Below, piece after piece: positions 57,458-64,000 of a stretch of 64,000 nucleotides of DNA; within the stretch, counting starts at the first letter, position 1, and each line of letters starts with the position of its first letter. The notes under the pieces were generated by a model. That model was not told where the DNA came from and ran no database searches. It saw only the letters and a program-made list of their open reading frames with translations. The translations under genes and the position numbers were made by a program. The DNA lies in NCBI GenBank assembly GCA_900545885.1, contig URAF01000003.1, forward strand, positions 68,964 to 132,963, given 5' to 3'. The stretch is from an uncultured Eubacteriales bacterium (GTDB lineage Bacteria; Bacillota; Clostridia; Christensenellales; CAG-917).

Positions 57458-58372
57458 ATGAGAGCAAGCGAACAAGACGTCTTGACTGCCAAAATATACT
57501 TCAGCGCCGCCTTTCCCGCGCTCAGAATTCCTCTCGAAGAAGACGCGAAATACGCAAAGAAGTTTGAAAAAGTAAACGCCGTCGTGGAATTTCGCGCCGC
57601 AGACGATGCAAACCCCGTAGCCTGCTACATCGTCTTCCTCACCGAAGACATGGCTGCTAAATCTTCCTACGGCAAACGCTTCAAAGTCTTCCAGGGCGAA
57701 TACCCCGGCTTCATCGAAATGGCAGACGGCAGCAAATACGAAGGACTCAAAGTCGTCAAAATGTACTTCAAGTCCATCAAGAGCCTGCTCGGCGTGTTCA
57801 AAGGAAGCTCCCCCGTCGAAATGCTCGGCATAGTGAGCCCCCTTCTCAAAAACATCGCCAACCCCGTCACCTTGAAGTTCCTCTTCCTCATGCTGGAACT
57901 CACCAAGACAATGCCTTCCTACAATCCCGACAAGAGCCAGCTCTGGGAACAGTACCTCAAAGTCAAACTTTCCCTGTTCCTCATCACCCGTGCTCTTTCT
58001 ACGGCAAACAAAGAAGGTTGGCCTACCATGGCTGAGTGGACTCTCAAACAGCCCGACAGAACCTACCAGTTCATCGTCGGTCCCACCCTCGACGCAAACG
58101 GCAAGGAACTCTACCCCGAAATCAAGTCCTACCTCCGCGTCAAGATGGGCAAATCCAAAGCCGGTAACGGCGAAAGAAAATATCCTTTCGTTCTGTTCAA
58201 ATTCCCCACTCCCGACGACTGCCTCGCAGTTCTCACCAACAGATACGACTTTGTCGAATCCGTTGCAAGAGGTTGCGTGACCATCATCGGCGCGGGCGAC
58301 AGCTATGCGGTTCAGTTCAACGACATCATGACCAAATGTCAGGCAATGCTCGTTCCTGCACCCAAGAAATAA
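57458..58372 (+). CDS. Probable SCP2-like two-lobed protein, co-transcribed with transketolase copy 2
   Basis: A 304-residue cytoplasmic protein with no signal peptide or membrane segment. I read two related alpha/beta lobes. In the first, a strand-rich part ends GLKVVKMYFKS and leads into helices (VFKGSSPVEMLG). In the second, KYPFVLFKFPTPDDCLAVLTNR is followed by VARGCVTIIGAGDSYAVQFNDIMTKCQAML. The second half resembles the end of SCP2 domains, where a strand and the helix-strand-helix close a lipid-binding pocket. The protein at 61,887-62,651 has the same order of elements. SCP2 proteins bind or transfer lipids or other hydrophobic molecules. GAGGAGG precedes the ATG. Codon use suggests strong expression. 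The SCP2 link is moderate for this copy. Confidence 0.6.
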   Translation: MRASEQDVLTAKIYFSAAFPALRIPLEEDAKYAKKFEKVNAVVEFRAADDANPVACYIVFLTEDMAAKSSYGKRFKVFQGEYPGFIEMADGSKYEGLKVVKMYFKSIKSLLGVFKGSSPVEMLGIVSPLLKNIANPVTLKFLFLMLELTKTMPSYNPDKSQLWEQYLKVKLSLFLITRALSTANKEGWPTMAEWTLKQPDRTYQFIVGPTLDANGKELYPEIKSYLRVKMGKSKAGNGERKYPFVLFKFPTPDDCLAVLTNRYDFVESVARGCVTIIGAGDSYAVQFNDIMTKCQAMLVPAPKK

Positions 58373-58380
58373 CAACAATA

Positions 58381-58410
58381 AAAAACGCCGCGGCAACGCG
58401 GCGTTTTTTT
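58381..58410 (+). terminator. Terminator of the transketolase copy 2 operon
   Basis: 12-bp stem AAAAACGCCGCG/CGCGGCGTTTTT (58381-58392 with 58397-58408), loop GCAA, T run to 58410. Confidence 0.9.
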
Positions 58411-58680
58411 ATGCCCTTTCGAGAACTTCGGAAACCCCGCGGAAACAGCCGTCGACTTCGGTGCCACCGACCTCGCTAATTCTTATTCACTGTTCTGCTT
58501 GTGTTTCCCCTCTGCCCCGTACGCGCAAATAGTTTTAAATTCGTATGCTCTCCCGCATTCGCTCGCGCCAGCGCAACATTTCAAAACCGCTCTTGCGCCG
58601 ACCGTGGACTGCTCTTTACAACATAAAGCGCAAAACAAGCCGATTTTTCAAAATCCGACGAAAATTTTTGTTTTTCGTGC

Positions 58681-58709
58681 TTGACAAAACCGACCGCAGC
58701 AAATATAAT
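58681..58709 (+). promoter_or_regulatory. Promoter of the Fur/PerR-like gene
   Basis: TTGACA (58681-58686), 17-base spacer, TATAAT (58704-58709): a perfect match to consensus. Confidence 0.9.
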
Positions 58710-58711
58710 AA

Positions 58712-58726
58712 TGATAACGATTATCA
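58712..58726 (+). promoter_or_regulatory. Fur/PerR-type operator
   Basis: TGATAACGATTATCA differs from the 7-1-7 box TGATAATNATTATCA at one base. It starts 3 bases after the -10 box, covering the transcription start, so the regulator in the same operon probably represses itself. Confidence 0.75.
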
Positions 58727-58756
58727 ATAATGCACATTAAAACAAAAGGAGGGCGT

Positions 58757-59155
58757 ATGCAGGAAGTTTCGAAACGGAACACCAGACAGAAAGCGACGAT
58801 AGAGCGCGTCGTACTGGACGCATGCGACCATCCGACTGCCGAAACGATTTTCGCAAGGGTTCGGGAGGAACTTCCCGCAGTCAGTCTGGGCACCGTGTAC
58901 AGAGTTTTGAAAGGGCTGATTGACGAAGGCAAAGTGAGAGAAATCTCCGTGCCGAACGCACCGTCAAGGTTTGACAAAACCACACGCTGCCACGCACATT
59001 TCGTTTGTACGGAATGCGGAACGGTTCAGGACGTCGAAGCCTGCGAAAACGAGTTTCTGAAAAGAACGGCACAAAATCACGGCGATCTTCAAATCGAAGA
59101 AGCCGAAATAATTTTCAAGGGCTTATGCCCTGTATGTAAGGAGAAGAAATTATGA
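58757..59155 (+). CDS. Fur family transcription regulator, PerR-like
   Basis: A 132-residue DNA-binding repressor that senses iron or peroxide. The helix-turn-helix lies at residues ~10-60 (RNTRQKATIERVVLDACDHPTAETIFARVREELPAVSLGTVYRVL). The dimer domain has the metal-binding pairs CTECGTVQD (CxxC) and CPVCKEK (CxxC), and the HxH segment CHAHFVCTECG. The small size and the operon with rubrerythrin/Hrb favour PerR over Fur. AGGAGG lies 4 bases before the ATG. Its stop overlaps the next start (ATGA). Confidence 0.88.
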   Translation: MQEVSKRNTRQKATIERVVLDACDHPTAETIFARVREELPAVSLGTVYRVLKGLIDEGKVREISVPNAPSRFDKTTRCHAHFVCTECGTVQDVEACENEFLKRTAQNHGDLQIEEAEIIFKGLCPVCKEKKL

Positions 59156-60375
59156 ACCTGCTCTTCAAAATCAGTTACGGTCTGTATATTCTCTCTTCGG
59201 AAGCCGACGGCAAACGCGGCGGATGTATGATAAACACCCTCGCCCAACAGACTTCCACCCCCGAGAGATTTTCCGTGACCGTAAACAAACAGAATTTCAC
59301 GCACGACCTCATCGTCAAAAGCGGTAAATTCGCCGTGGCGGTGCTTTCTAAAAAGACGGCATTCGACCTTATTAAAGGTTTCGGCATGAGAAGCGGAAAA
59401 GACGTCGACAAGTTTGCCGACATTCCGACGGTCAAAGCGTCGAACGGCTGTTATGTCCCGACAGAAGGCACTCTCGGTTACTTTGAAATGAAGGTCGTCG
59501 ACAAAATCGACTTCGGCACTCACACGATGTTCGTAGCCGAGCCGACAGCCACGGTTGCGCTGGTCGACAGCGGCGAAGAGCTGACCTACGCTTACTATCA
59601 AAGCGACATAAAACCCAAACCCGTCGTTCAGGCAAACGCGGAAGACGAGGAAGTATGGGTGTGCAAGGTGTGCGGATACGTCCACAAAGGCAAACTCCCC
59701 GCGGACTTTGTCTGCCCGATATGCAAACACGGCGCGCAGGATTTCGAGCGCGTTGACAACAAGAAAACCAACGGCAACCCTGCCGACAAAATTAACAATC
59801 AAGAAACTACGGTTAAAGGAGAAAAAGTTATGGCAAAATTTGTGTGTTCAGTATGCGGTTATGTTTACGAAGGTGAAGAAGCACCCGAAAAGTGCCCTCA
59901 GTGCAAAGCACCCAGAGAGAAATTCACGAAAGTCGTCGAAGGCGAAAAAGTCTGGGCGGCAGAACACGTGGTCGGTGTTGCGCAAGGCGCACCCGCTGAT
60001 ATCATGGAAGGCCTCCGCGCCAACTTCGAAGGCGAATGCACCGAAGTCGGTATGTACCTTGCAATGAGCAGAGTCGCACACCGCGAAGGTTATCCCGAAA
60101 TCGGCCTGTACTGGGAAAAAGCCGCTCTCGAAGAAGCGGAACACGCCGCAAAATTCTGCGAACTGCTCGGCGAAATGGTCTCCCCCAGCACCAAAGTCAA
60201 CCTCGAAAAGAGAATCGAAGCCGAAAACGGCGCAACCAAAGGCAAATTCGAACTTGCAAAACGCGCGAAAGAAGAAAACCTCGACGCAATTCACGACACC
60301 GTTCACGAAATGGCACGCGACGAGGCACGTCACGGCAAAGCCTTCGAAGGACTGCTCAACCGTTACTTCAAATAA
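59152..60375 (+). CDS. Fusion of flavin reductase-rubredoxin (Hrb type) and reverse rubrerythrin
   Basis: A 407-residue protein in three parts: a flavin reductase-like FMN domain (1-160), a rubredoxin (about 166-205; CKVCGYVH ... CPICKHG), and a rubredoxin-first (reverse) rubrerythrin (from residue 227; CSVCGYVY ... CPQCKAP, then a diiron domain with ECTEVGMYLAMSR, EEAEHAAKF and EARHGKAF). In Moorella and others the Hrb part carries electrons from NAD(P)H to oxygen- or peroxide-reducing partners. Here donor and acceptor are in one chain. Inside the linker an in-frame ATG (59830) has AAAGGAG 8 bases upstream, so the rubrerythrin part could also be made alone. It overlaps the PerR-like gene by 4 bases. 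Confidence 0.85.
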   Translation: MNLLFKISYGLYILSSEADGKRGGCMINTLAQQTSTPERFSVTVNKQNFTHDLIVKSGKFAVAVLSKKTAFDLIKGFGMRSGKDVDKFADIPTVKASNGCYVPTEGTLGYFEMKVVDKIDFGTHTMFVAEPTATVALVDSGEELTYAYYQSDIKPKPVVQANAEDEEVWVCKVCGYVHKGKLPADFVCPICKHGAQDFERVDNKKTNGNPADKINNQETTVKGEKVMAKFVCSVCGYVYEGEEAPEKCPQCKAPREKFTKVVEGEKVWAAEHVVGVAQGAPADIMEGLRANFEGECTEVGMYLAMSRVAHREGYPEIGLYWEKAALEEAEHAAKFCELLGEMVSPSTKVNLEKRIEAENGATKGKFELAKRAKEENLDAIHDTVHEMARDEARHGKAFEGLLNRYFK

Positions 60376-60417
60376 TAATTACCTCTCAATACTGACTCTT
60401 TTTCGGACTTGTCCGAG

Positions 60418-60450
60418 AGCAAGCGGGGCCGCAAGGCTCCGTTTGCTTTT
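60418..60450 (+). terminator. Terminator of the PerR-Hrb operon
   Basis: 13-bp stem AGCAAGCGGGGCC with GGCTCCGTTTGCT (two G-T pairs), loop GCAA, then TTTT. Confidence 0.7.
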
Positions 60451-60541
60451 GTCCGATTGAATTGCTTTTGTCTATTTATTACTGTCTCGCCGAAACTTAC
60501 TACGTCTAAGAACCTACCGCGTCGCCAAAAATATTTGAAAC

Positions 60542-60571
60542 AAAAAACGCCCCGCATATGCGGAGCGTTTT
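60542..60571 (-). terminator. Terminator of the SCP2-aminotransferase operon
   Basis: 12-bp stem AAAACGCCCCGC with GCGGAGCGTTTT (one mismatched pair), loop ATAT (60544-60571). On the minus strand it is followed by a T run. Confidence 0.75.
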
Positions 60572-60586
60572 CTTATTTGTGTTGAT

Positions 60587-61873
60587 TTAGATGTATTTTG
60601 CGTCGGGATGGTTCTTTCTGACCACTTTGTATGCTTCGTCTGCGACTTCCCAAGTGTACTGCATATCGTCTTTGGTAAGTGCCGCGTTGATGAAGTGGTT
60701 GTGGTGAGAGGTGAAGAATACGCCGCGCTTGACGCATTCCGCGACCCATTCCTGATGCAGAATGGTGGACGGATAGTCGTTGCCGAGACGCAGATAGAAC
60801 ATTGCGGGTTCGCCCGTTACGCGCAGGTCGAAACCGTTGTCTTTTGCGACTTCTTTAAGACCTTCGGTCAGCATGATGCCTTTCTTTGCGTTCTCTTCGA
60901 CCGCATTGGTCGCCTTTGCCTTTCTGATGGTCGCGATACCTGCCGCGAAAGGAACTGCGGACAGCCAGTAGCTGCCGGTGTACATGATGTCGGAAGTGGC
61001 GTTTTTGAGTTTTTCTACGCCGCAGACTGCCGACACGTTGTAGCCGTTTGCGATTGCTTTGCAGAAGCAGGAAATATCGGATTTGATGCCGTAGTGATAG
61101 TCACTGCCCTTGATGTCGATACGGAAGCCTGCGCGGACGTCGTCGAAGATAAGGATAATTCCGTTATCGTCGCAGAGTTTGCGCATCTTCTGCCAGTATC
61201 CTTCCGGAGGAAGCTGGTTGTCGACGAAAGTGGGATGATAGTAAGGCGTTGCGATGAGTGCCGCAATCTGACCGGGATACTTCTTGATGAGTTTTTCGAA
61301 CTGGTCGGGTGCGTTCCAATCGATATAGAGGTTGTTTGCTATATCTTCTTCGGTTATACCCGCATATCCGAGTTTCTGCATCCAAGGAGAAACGCCGTGA
61401 TAGTAACCGCTGACGAGCACGACTTTCTTGCGGTTGGTGTATGCACGTGCAATCATGACCGCGAAGTTGGTTGCGTCGCCGCCGTTCTTTGCGAAGAACG
61501 CCCAGTCTGCCATGTTGATGGTGTTGACCATTTCTTCCGCGAAGTCGATGAGCAGTTCGGAAGTAAGCGTTGCGCAGTTGCCTTTTTTGAGCTGTTCGAT
61601 TGCCGCGGCGTCGACGTCGGGGTCGTTGTAGCCGAGGAAGTTGGGGCCGTATGCGCACATATAGTCGATGAATCTGTTGCCGTCAATATCCCAGAAGTAT
61701 GCGCCCTTCGCCTTGGACATAAACAGAGGATAAGAGCTGACGGGAATCATGCAGCCTTCGGAAGGTCCGAGGTGACCGTAGATACCTGCGGGGACGACTT
61801 TGAGCGCGCGTTTGAACGCTTCCTGGCTCTTTGTTACATCGTATATTTTCTTGGGTTCGTATTTCAAGTTCAT
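60587..61873 (-). CDS. Class III aminotransferase (glutamate-1-semialdehyde aminotransferase-like)
   Basis: A 428-residue PLP enzyme. The GSAM-like N-terminus (FKRALKVVPAGIYGHLGPSEG) is followed by DIDGNRFIDYMCAYGPNFLGY, AFFAKNGGDATNFAVMIARAYT, DDVRAGFRID with the Asp that holds the PLP ring nitrogen, and CKAIANGYNVSAVCG with the PLP-binding Lys. It moves an amino group to or from an aldehyde or keto group. True HemL would sit among haem genes; here it follows an SCP2-like gene, so the substrate is likely something else, perhaps a keto-sugar or hydrophobic aldehyde. GGAGGAA precedes the ATG. Codon use is of the highly expressed type. Confidence 0.87.
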   Translation of the reverse strand: MNLKYEPKKIYDVTKSQEAFKRALKVVPAGIYGHLGPSEGCMIPVSSYPLFMSKAKGAYFWDIDGNRFIDYMCAYGPNFLGYNDPDVDAAAIEQLKKGNCATLTSELLIDFAEEMVNTINMADWAFFAKNGGDATNFAVMIARAYTNRKKVVLVSGYYHGVSPWMQKLGYAGITEEDIANNLYIDWNAPDQFEKLIKKYPGQIAALIATPYYHPTFVDNQLPPEGYWQKMRKLCDDNGIILIFDDVRAGFRIDIKGSDYHYGIKSDISCFCKAIANGYNVSAVCGVEKLKNATSDIMYTGSYWLSAVPFAAGIATIRKAKATNAVEENAKKGIMLTEGLKEVAKDNGFDLRVTGEPAMFYLRLGNDYPSTILHQEWVAECVKRGVFFTSHHNHFINAALTKDDMQYTWEVADEAYKVVRKNHPDAKYI

Positions 61874-61886
61874 TTCTGCTTCCTCC

Positions 61887-62651
61887 TTAACCGAGATAGA
61901 TGCTGACCTGGCTCAGCAGTTTTGCCATCTGTTCGAGCATCTCGACTGCGCCCTTAACCTGGAATTGACCGGTGCCCATTCCGGTAAAGCTGGACGTCTT
62001 GCCGTTGAGAAGGTCGTGTGCGAACTGCATATCACCGAAAATCATCGTGGCGCGAGGCTCTTTGACTTTGCCCTTGTTGGTGACGAACTTGTGGTTCTTG
62101 ACCGTGATGTTCATTGCGGGGCCGCCGTTGACTTCGCATGCGATTACGCCGTCGAGCATGCGTTTTGCAATGGCTTTGCCGATGAAGTCGCTGTTTGCGA
62201 TTTCGGACATTGCATAAAACGCGGTGTAAGCAGTCAGAATGGTGTTGGTCTCAAAGTACTGAGGGTCTTTGAGCAACTCTTCTTTCTTGTCGGGAGCGGG
62301 TTGGAGATAATAGCTCAGTCTTTCCGCGAGAGTGGTGAACTCTTTGAGCAGGAAACCGACTTTGAATACGTTGTAGAAAATCGGAATGGTTTTTTCTCCG
62401 TCGACGAGTTTGTTGAAGTGTTCGGGAGAAGTGAAGTAGAGTTTGAGAGCGGATTTGCCCTTGCCTCTGGTGAAAGTGCACTTGCCGTCAGCGAAATTGA
62501 GCACCGCACTGCCCACTTCGGGCACGTTGAACTCAACACCGAGCTTGACGTCTTTGATAAGGTCCTTGGATACGGGATCCATAGCGCAAAGATCTTCTAT
62601 GTTGCGCAGAACGGCGAACAGGTTAATCCTTGCTTTTGTGACATTGTCCAT
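61887..62651 (-). CDS. SCP2-like two-lobed protein, co-transcribed with the aminotransferase
   Basis: A 254-residue cytoplasmic protein with two SCP2-like lobes. First: GSAVLNFADGKCTFTRG followed by SALKLYFTSPEHFNKLVDGE. Second: PAMNITVKNHKFVTNKGK, then RATMIFGDMQFAHDLLNGK and FTGMGTGQFQVKGAVEMLEQMAKLL, which closely follows the SCP2 pattern (aspartate-rich helix, LxGK, short loop, GKxxVKG, long helix). The pocket between them normally binds lipids. GGAGGAA lies before the ATG at 62651; the longer frame to 62687 has no site. It is first in the operon, 13 bases before the aminotransferase. Same element order as the protein at 57,458-58,372. Confidence 0.75.
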   Translation of the reverse strand: MDNVTKARINLFAVLRNIEDLCAMDPVSKDLIKDVKLGVEFNVPEVGSAVLNFADGKCTFTRGKGKSALKLYFTSPEHFNKLVDGEKTIPIFYNVFKVGFLLKEFTTLAERLSYYLQPAPDKKEELLKDPQYFETNTILTAYTAFYAMSEIANSDFIGKAIAKRMLDGVIACEVNGGPAMNITVKNHKFVTNKGKVKEPRATMIFGDMQFAHDLLNGKTSSFTGMGTGQFQVKGAVEMLEQMAKLLSQVSIYLG

Positions 62652-62746
62652 AACTTCCTCCTTTACGCAGTCCGAATGACAGAGCAAAGACGCTCCCTTA
62701 CGTCCGACAAACCGACTACTTTAAGATTAAACTATTACTAATAATT

Positions 62747-62775
62747 ATAATACTTTATAATGGGTAACGTGTCAA
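62747..62775 (-). promoter_or_regulatory. Promoter of the SCP2-aminotransferase operon
   Basis: On the minus strand TTGACA (62775-62770), 17-base spacer, TATTAT (62752-62747). Confidence 0.8.
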
Positions 62776-62814
62776 TACCTTAATAAAAAATAGTTTAATT
62801 GTTTATAATTTTTC

Positions 62815-62852
62815 GGCAAAAAAAACCGCCCTGCTCCGATTGGAAGAAGGGC
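62815..62852 (-). terminator. Terminator after the PTS IIC-like gene
   Basis: On the minus strand stem CGCCCT/AGGGCG with a 15-base loop, then a GTTTTTTT run. Confidence 0.65.
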
Positions 62853-62896
62853 GATAAAAATAAGCATATTTTTCCTTTTCTCGATAAATTACAAAA

Positions 62897-64000
62897 TCAA
62901 AGGTCAAGCGACTGATACCCGAATTTTATCCAACCGAGCTTGCGCATGATTTCCGAAGCCACGAAACACACGACCGCGGGAATTACGAAACAACAGAACA
63001 CTATGCCGAGCGCAAGTTTCCAATCGGGAATTACGCCCGTCGACGCGTCTATCGCACCGAATATACCGACGAGCCCCGACGTTCCCATACCGCCGCCGAC
63101 AGCGTTGCAACGGAGTTGGAACGCGCAAGTGGACAAAGGTCCGACGACTATGCTTGCAAGGATAGGCGGAACTAGTATAATCGGGTGACGCATAAGGTTG
63201 GGTATCTGCAACATACTCGTACCCAGTCCCTGTGCGATAAGTCCGCCCCATTTGTTTTCGCGGAAACTCTGAACGGCAAAACCGACCATATGCGCCGAGC
63301 AGCCTACCATTGCCGCGCCGCCCGCGAGCAACATGGCGTCGTAGGTTTCGAACGCAACCGTTCCCGCCGCAAATCCCGTAATAACGGGCGACGCCACCGC
63401 AAGCCAGATTGCCGCCGAAGAAGTCGGAAGCGTAAGCAGTATGCCCATTGCAACGGCGATGACGATACCCATAATCGCGGGAGTTGCCGCGGTTGCAAGT
63501 GCAATGCCCTCGCCTATGAGGTTTACGAACATAATGAACGGCCATGCAACCCACACCGCGAACAAGCAAACAACGAACATCACAAGCGGAACGACAACTA
63601 TATCCACTTTCGTTCTGCCCGCCACAAGTCTGCCGCCTTCGATGGCAAGAACGGCAACGACGTATGCACCGATGGGGTTGCCGGGCGCCGCGGGTTTTAC
63701 ACCCGCAAGCACCGCCGTTACTCCGTCGGCAACAAAACCGCCCGTAAATCCGCCGACTATCGCGTCGCCGAACGCGCCGACAAATCCCGCCACCGCCGCG
63801 GTGAACATAACTAGCTTCGGTGCTTTGAGCATATGCGCTATGCCGATGCCGATACCCGCGCCCATCAGCATTTTGGCAATGTTGGCAACGGCAATGACTC
63901 CGCCGCCTACCGCAATGCCCGCATCTGTTCCCGCGCCTTGTATCCACGTTCCGATTTGTCCGAGAATGGTACCCGCAATAAGCGTGCAGAACAAACCCTG
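62897..64000 (-). CDS. PTS-type sugar transporter IIC (PTS_EIIC_2-like), 5' end beyond window
   Basis: A membrane protein of at least 367 residues, cut by the right edge. The visible part has about eight to ten hydrophobic segments with many Gly/Ala pairs. ITGFAAGTVAFETYDAMLLAGGAAMVGCSAHMVGFAVQSFREN and QIPNLMRHPIILVPPILAS follow the PTS_EIIC_2 pattern (PF13303), a family of predicted IIC-type sugar transporters found without their usual IIA/IIB partners. No such partners are in the window. Ends with a Leu-rich tail and a terminator. Sugar not known. Confidence 0.75.
   Translation of the reverse strand, partial: QGLFCTLIAGTILGQIGTWIQGAGTDAGIAVGGGVIAVANIAKMLMGAGIGIGIAHMLKAPKLVMFTAAVAGFVGAFGDAIVGGFTGGFVADGVTAVLAGVKPAAPGNPIGAYVVAVLAIEGGRLVAGRTKVDIVVVPLVMFVVCLFAVWVAWPFIMFVNLIGEGIALATAATPAIMGIVIAVAMGILLTLPTSSAAIWLAVASPVITGFAAGTVAFETYDAMLLAGGAAMVGCSAHMVGFAVQSFRENKWGGLIAQGLGTSMLQIPNLMRHPIILVPPILASIVVGPLSTCAFQLRCNAVGGGMGTSGLVGIFGAIDASTGVIPDWKLALGIVFCCFVIPAVVCFVASEIMRKLGWIKFGYQSLDL

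Larger units (their letters stand above)
58373..58756. other. Intergenic region upstream of the Fur/PerR-like gene
   Basis: 384 bases. Holds the terminator (58381-58410), a TATGCTCTC-type element (58546-58571), and the PerR-like promoter and operator (58681-58726). Nothing else was found. Confidence 0.6.

Noticed and set aside
60587..61873. The class III aminotransferase as HemL (haem synthesis)
   Set aside because: It resembles HemL, but the neighbourhood has no other haem gene and it is joined to an SCP2-like gene; HemL remains possible but is not supported by context.

Overview
The window looks like a chromosome segment from an anaerobic, spore-forming Clostridia-type (low-GC Gram-positive lineage) bacterium, although base composition here is fairly balanced. 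The clues are family-level: a tmk-holB-ricT cluster, a GlgC/GlgD pair, Veg, a SPOCS-LysM (SipL-like) protein, a CwlD-like amidase, a DUF896 protein, an AmaP-like protein, an 8-Cys clostridial ferredoxin, two kinds of rubrerythrin, and strong TTGACA-17-TATAAT promoters. I cannot name a genus; a gut-type Christensenellales relative is possible but unproven. No CRISPR array, phage, transposase or rRNA gene was found.

Layout. 0-3.7 kb: serS (cut by the left edge) and leuS, minus strand. 3.8-9.8 kb: a GH5 lipoprotein, the tmk-holB-ricT operon, a 56-residue ferredoxin, and a chromate-transporter-type gene pair. 10-16.2 kb: a 1,878-residue DUF4011/COG1112 helicase with a restriction-endonuclease-like C-terminus, followed by a zinc-ribbon membrane protein. 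16.2-22.6 kb: a collagen-like/beta-helix surface protein, a secreted GH18 protein, a YbaK deacylase, a GH32-like hydrolase with a LacI/CcpA-type operator, and three small accessory genes. 22.7-25 kb: tRNA-Ile and tRNA-Ala, rubrerythrin, DUF896, ung, and a 47-residue Cys-ended small protein. 25-37.7 kb: an MFS transporter and a complete glycogen operon in the order glgB-glgC-glgD-glgA-glgP-GH13 glycosidase. 37.8-49.5 kb: ispE, SPOCS-LysM, veg, a membrane-anchored subtilase, gltX, radC, a cwlD-like amidase, a PRC-barrel protein and an M1 peptidase lipoprotein. 49.5-52.5 kb: an amaP-like gene, greA and lysS in one operon.

52.6-62.7 kb is the most unusual part. It has two separate split transketolases on opposite strands, two divergent proteins that each appear to carry two SCP2 (sterol-carrier)-like lobes, a class III aminotransferase, and a Fur/PerR-type regulator. 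The regulator overlaps a gene that fuses a flavin reductase-rubredoxin (Hrb type) to a reverse rubrerythrin. One SCP2-like gene is co-transcribed with a transketolase and the other with the aminotransferase, which suggests a shared but unknown pathway. The right edge cuts a PTS-type IIC membrane protein.

The genes work together in three clear blocks. The glycogen genes make, branch and break down glycogen, with an MFS transporter next to them. The oxidative-stress genes (ferredoxin, rubrerythrins, Hrb fusion, PerR-like regulator) fit an obligate anaerobe. The translation genes (four aminoacyl-tRNA synthetases, greA, YbaK, two tRNAs) are scattered housekeeping. A recurring regulatory trait is a -10 box placed 6-10 bases before the start codon, which predicts leaderless mRNAs for several single genes.
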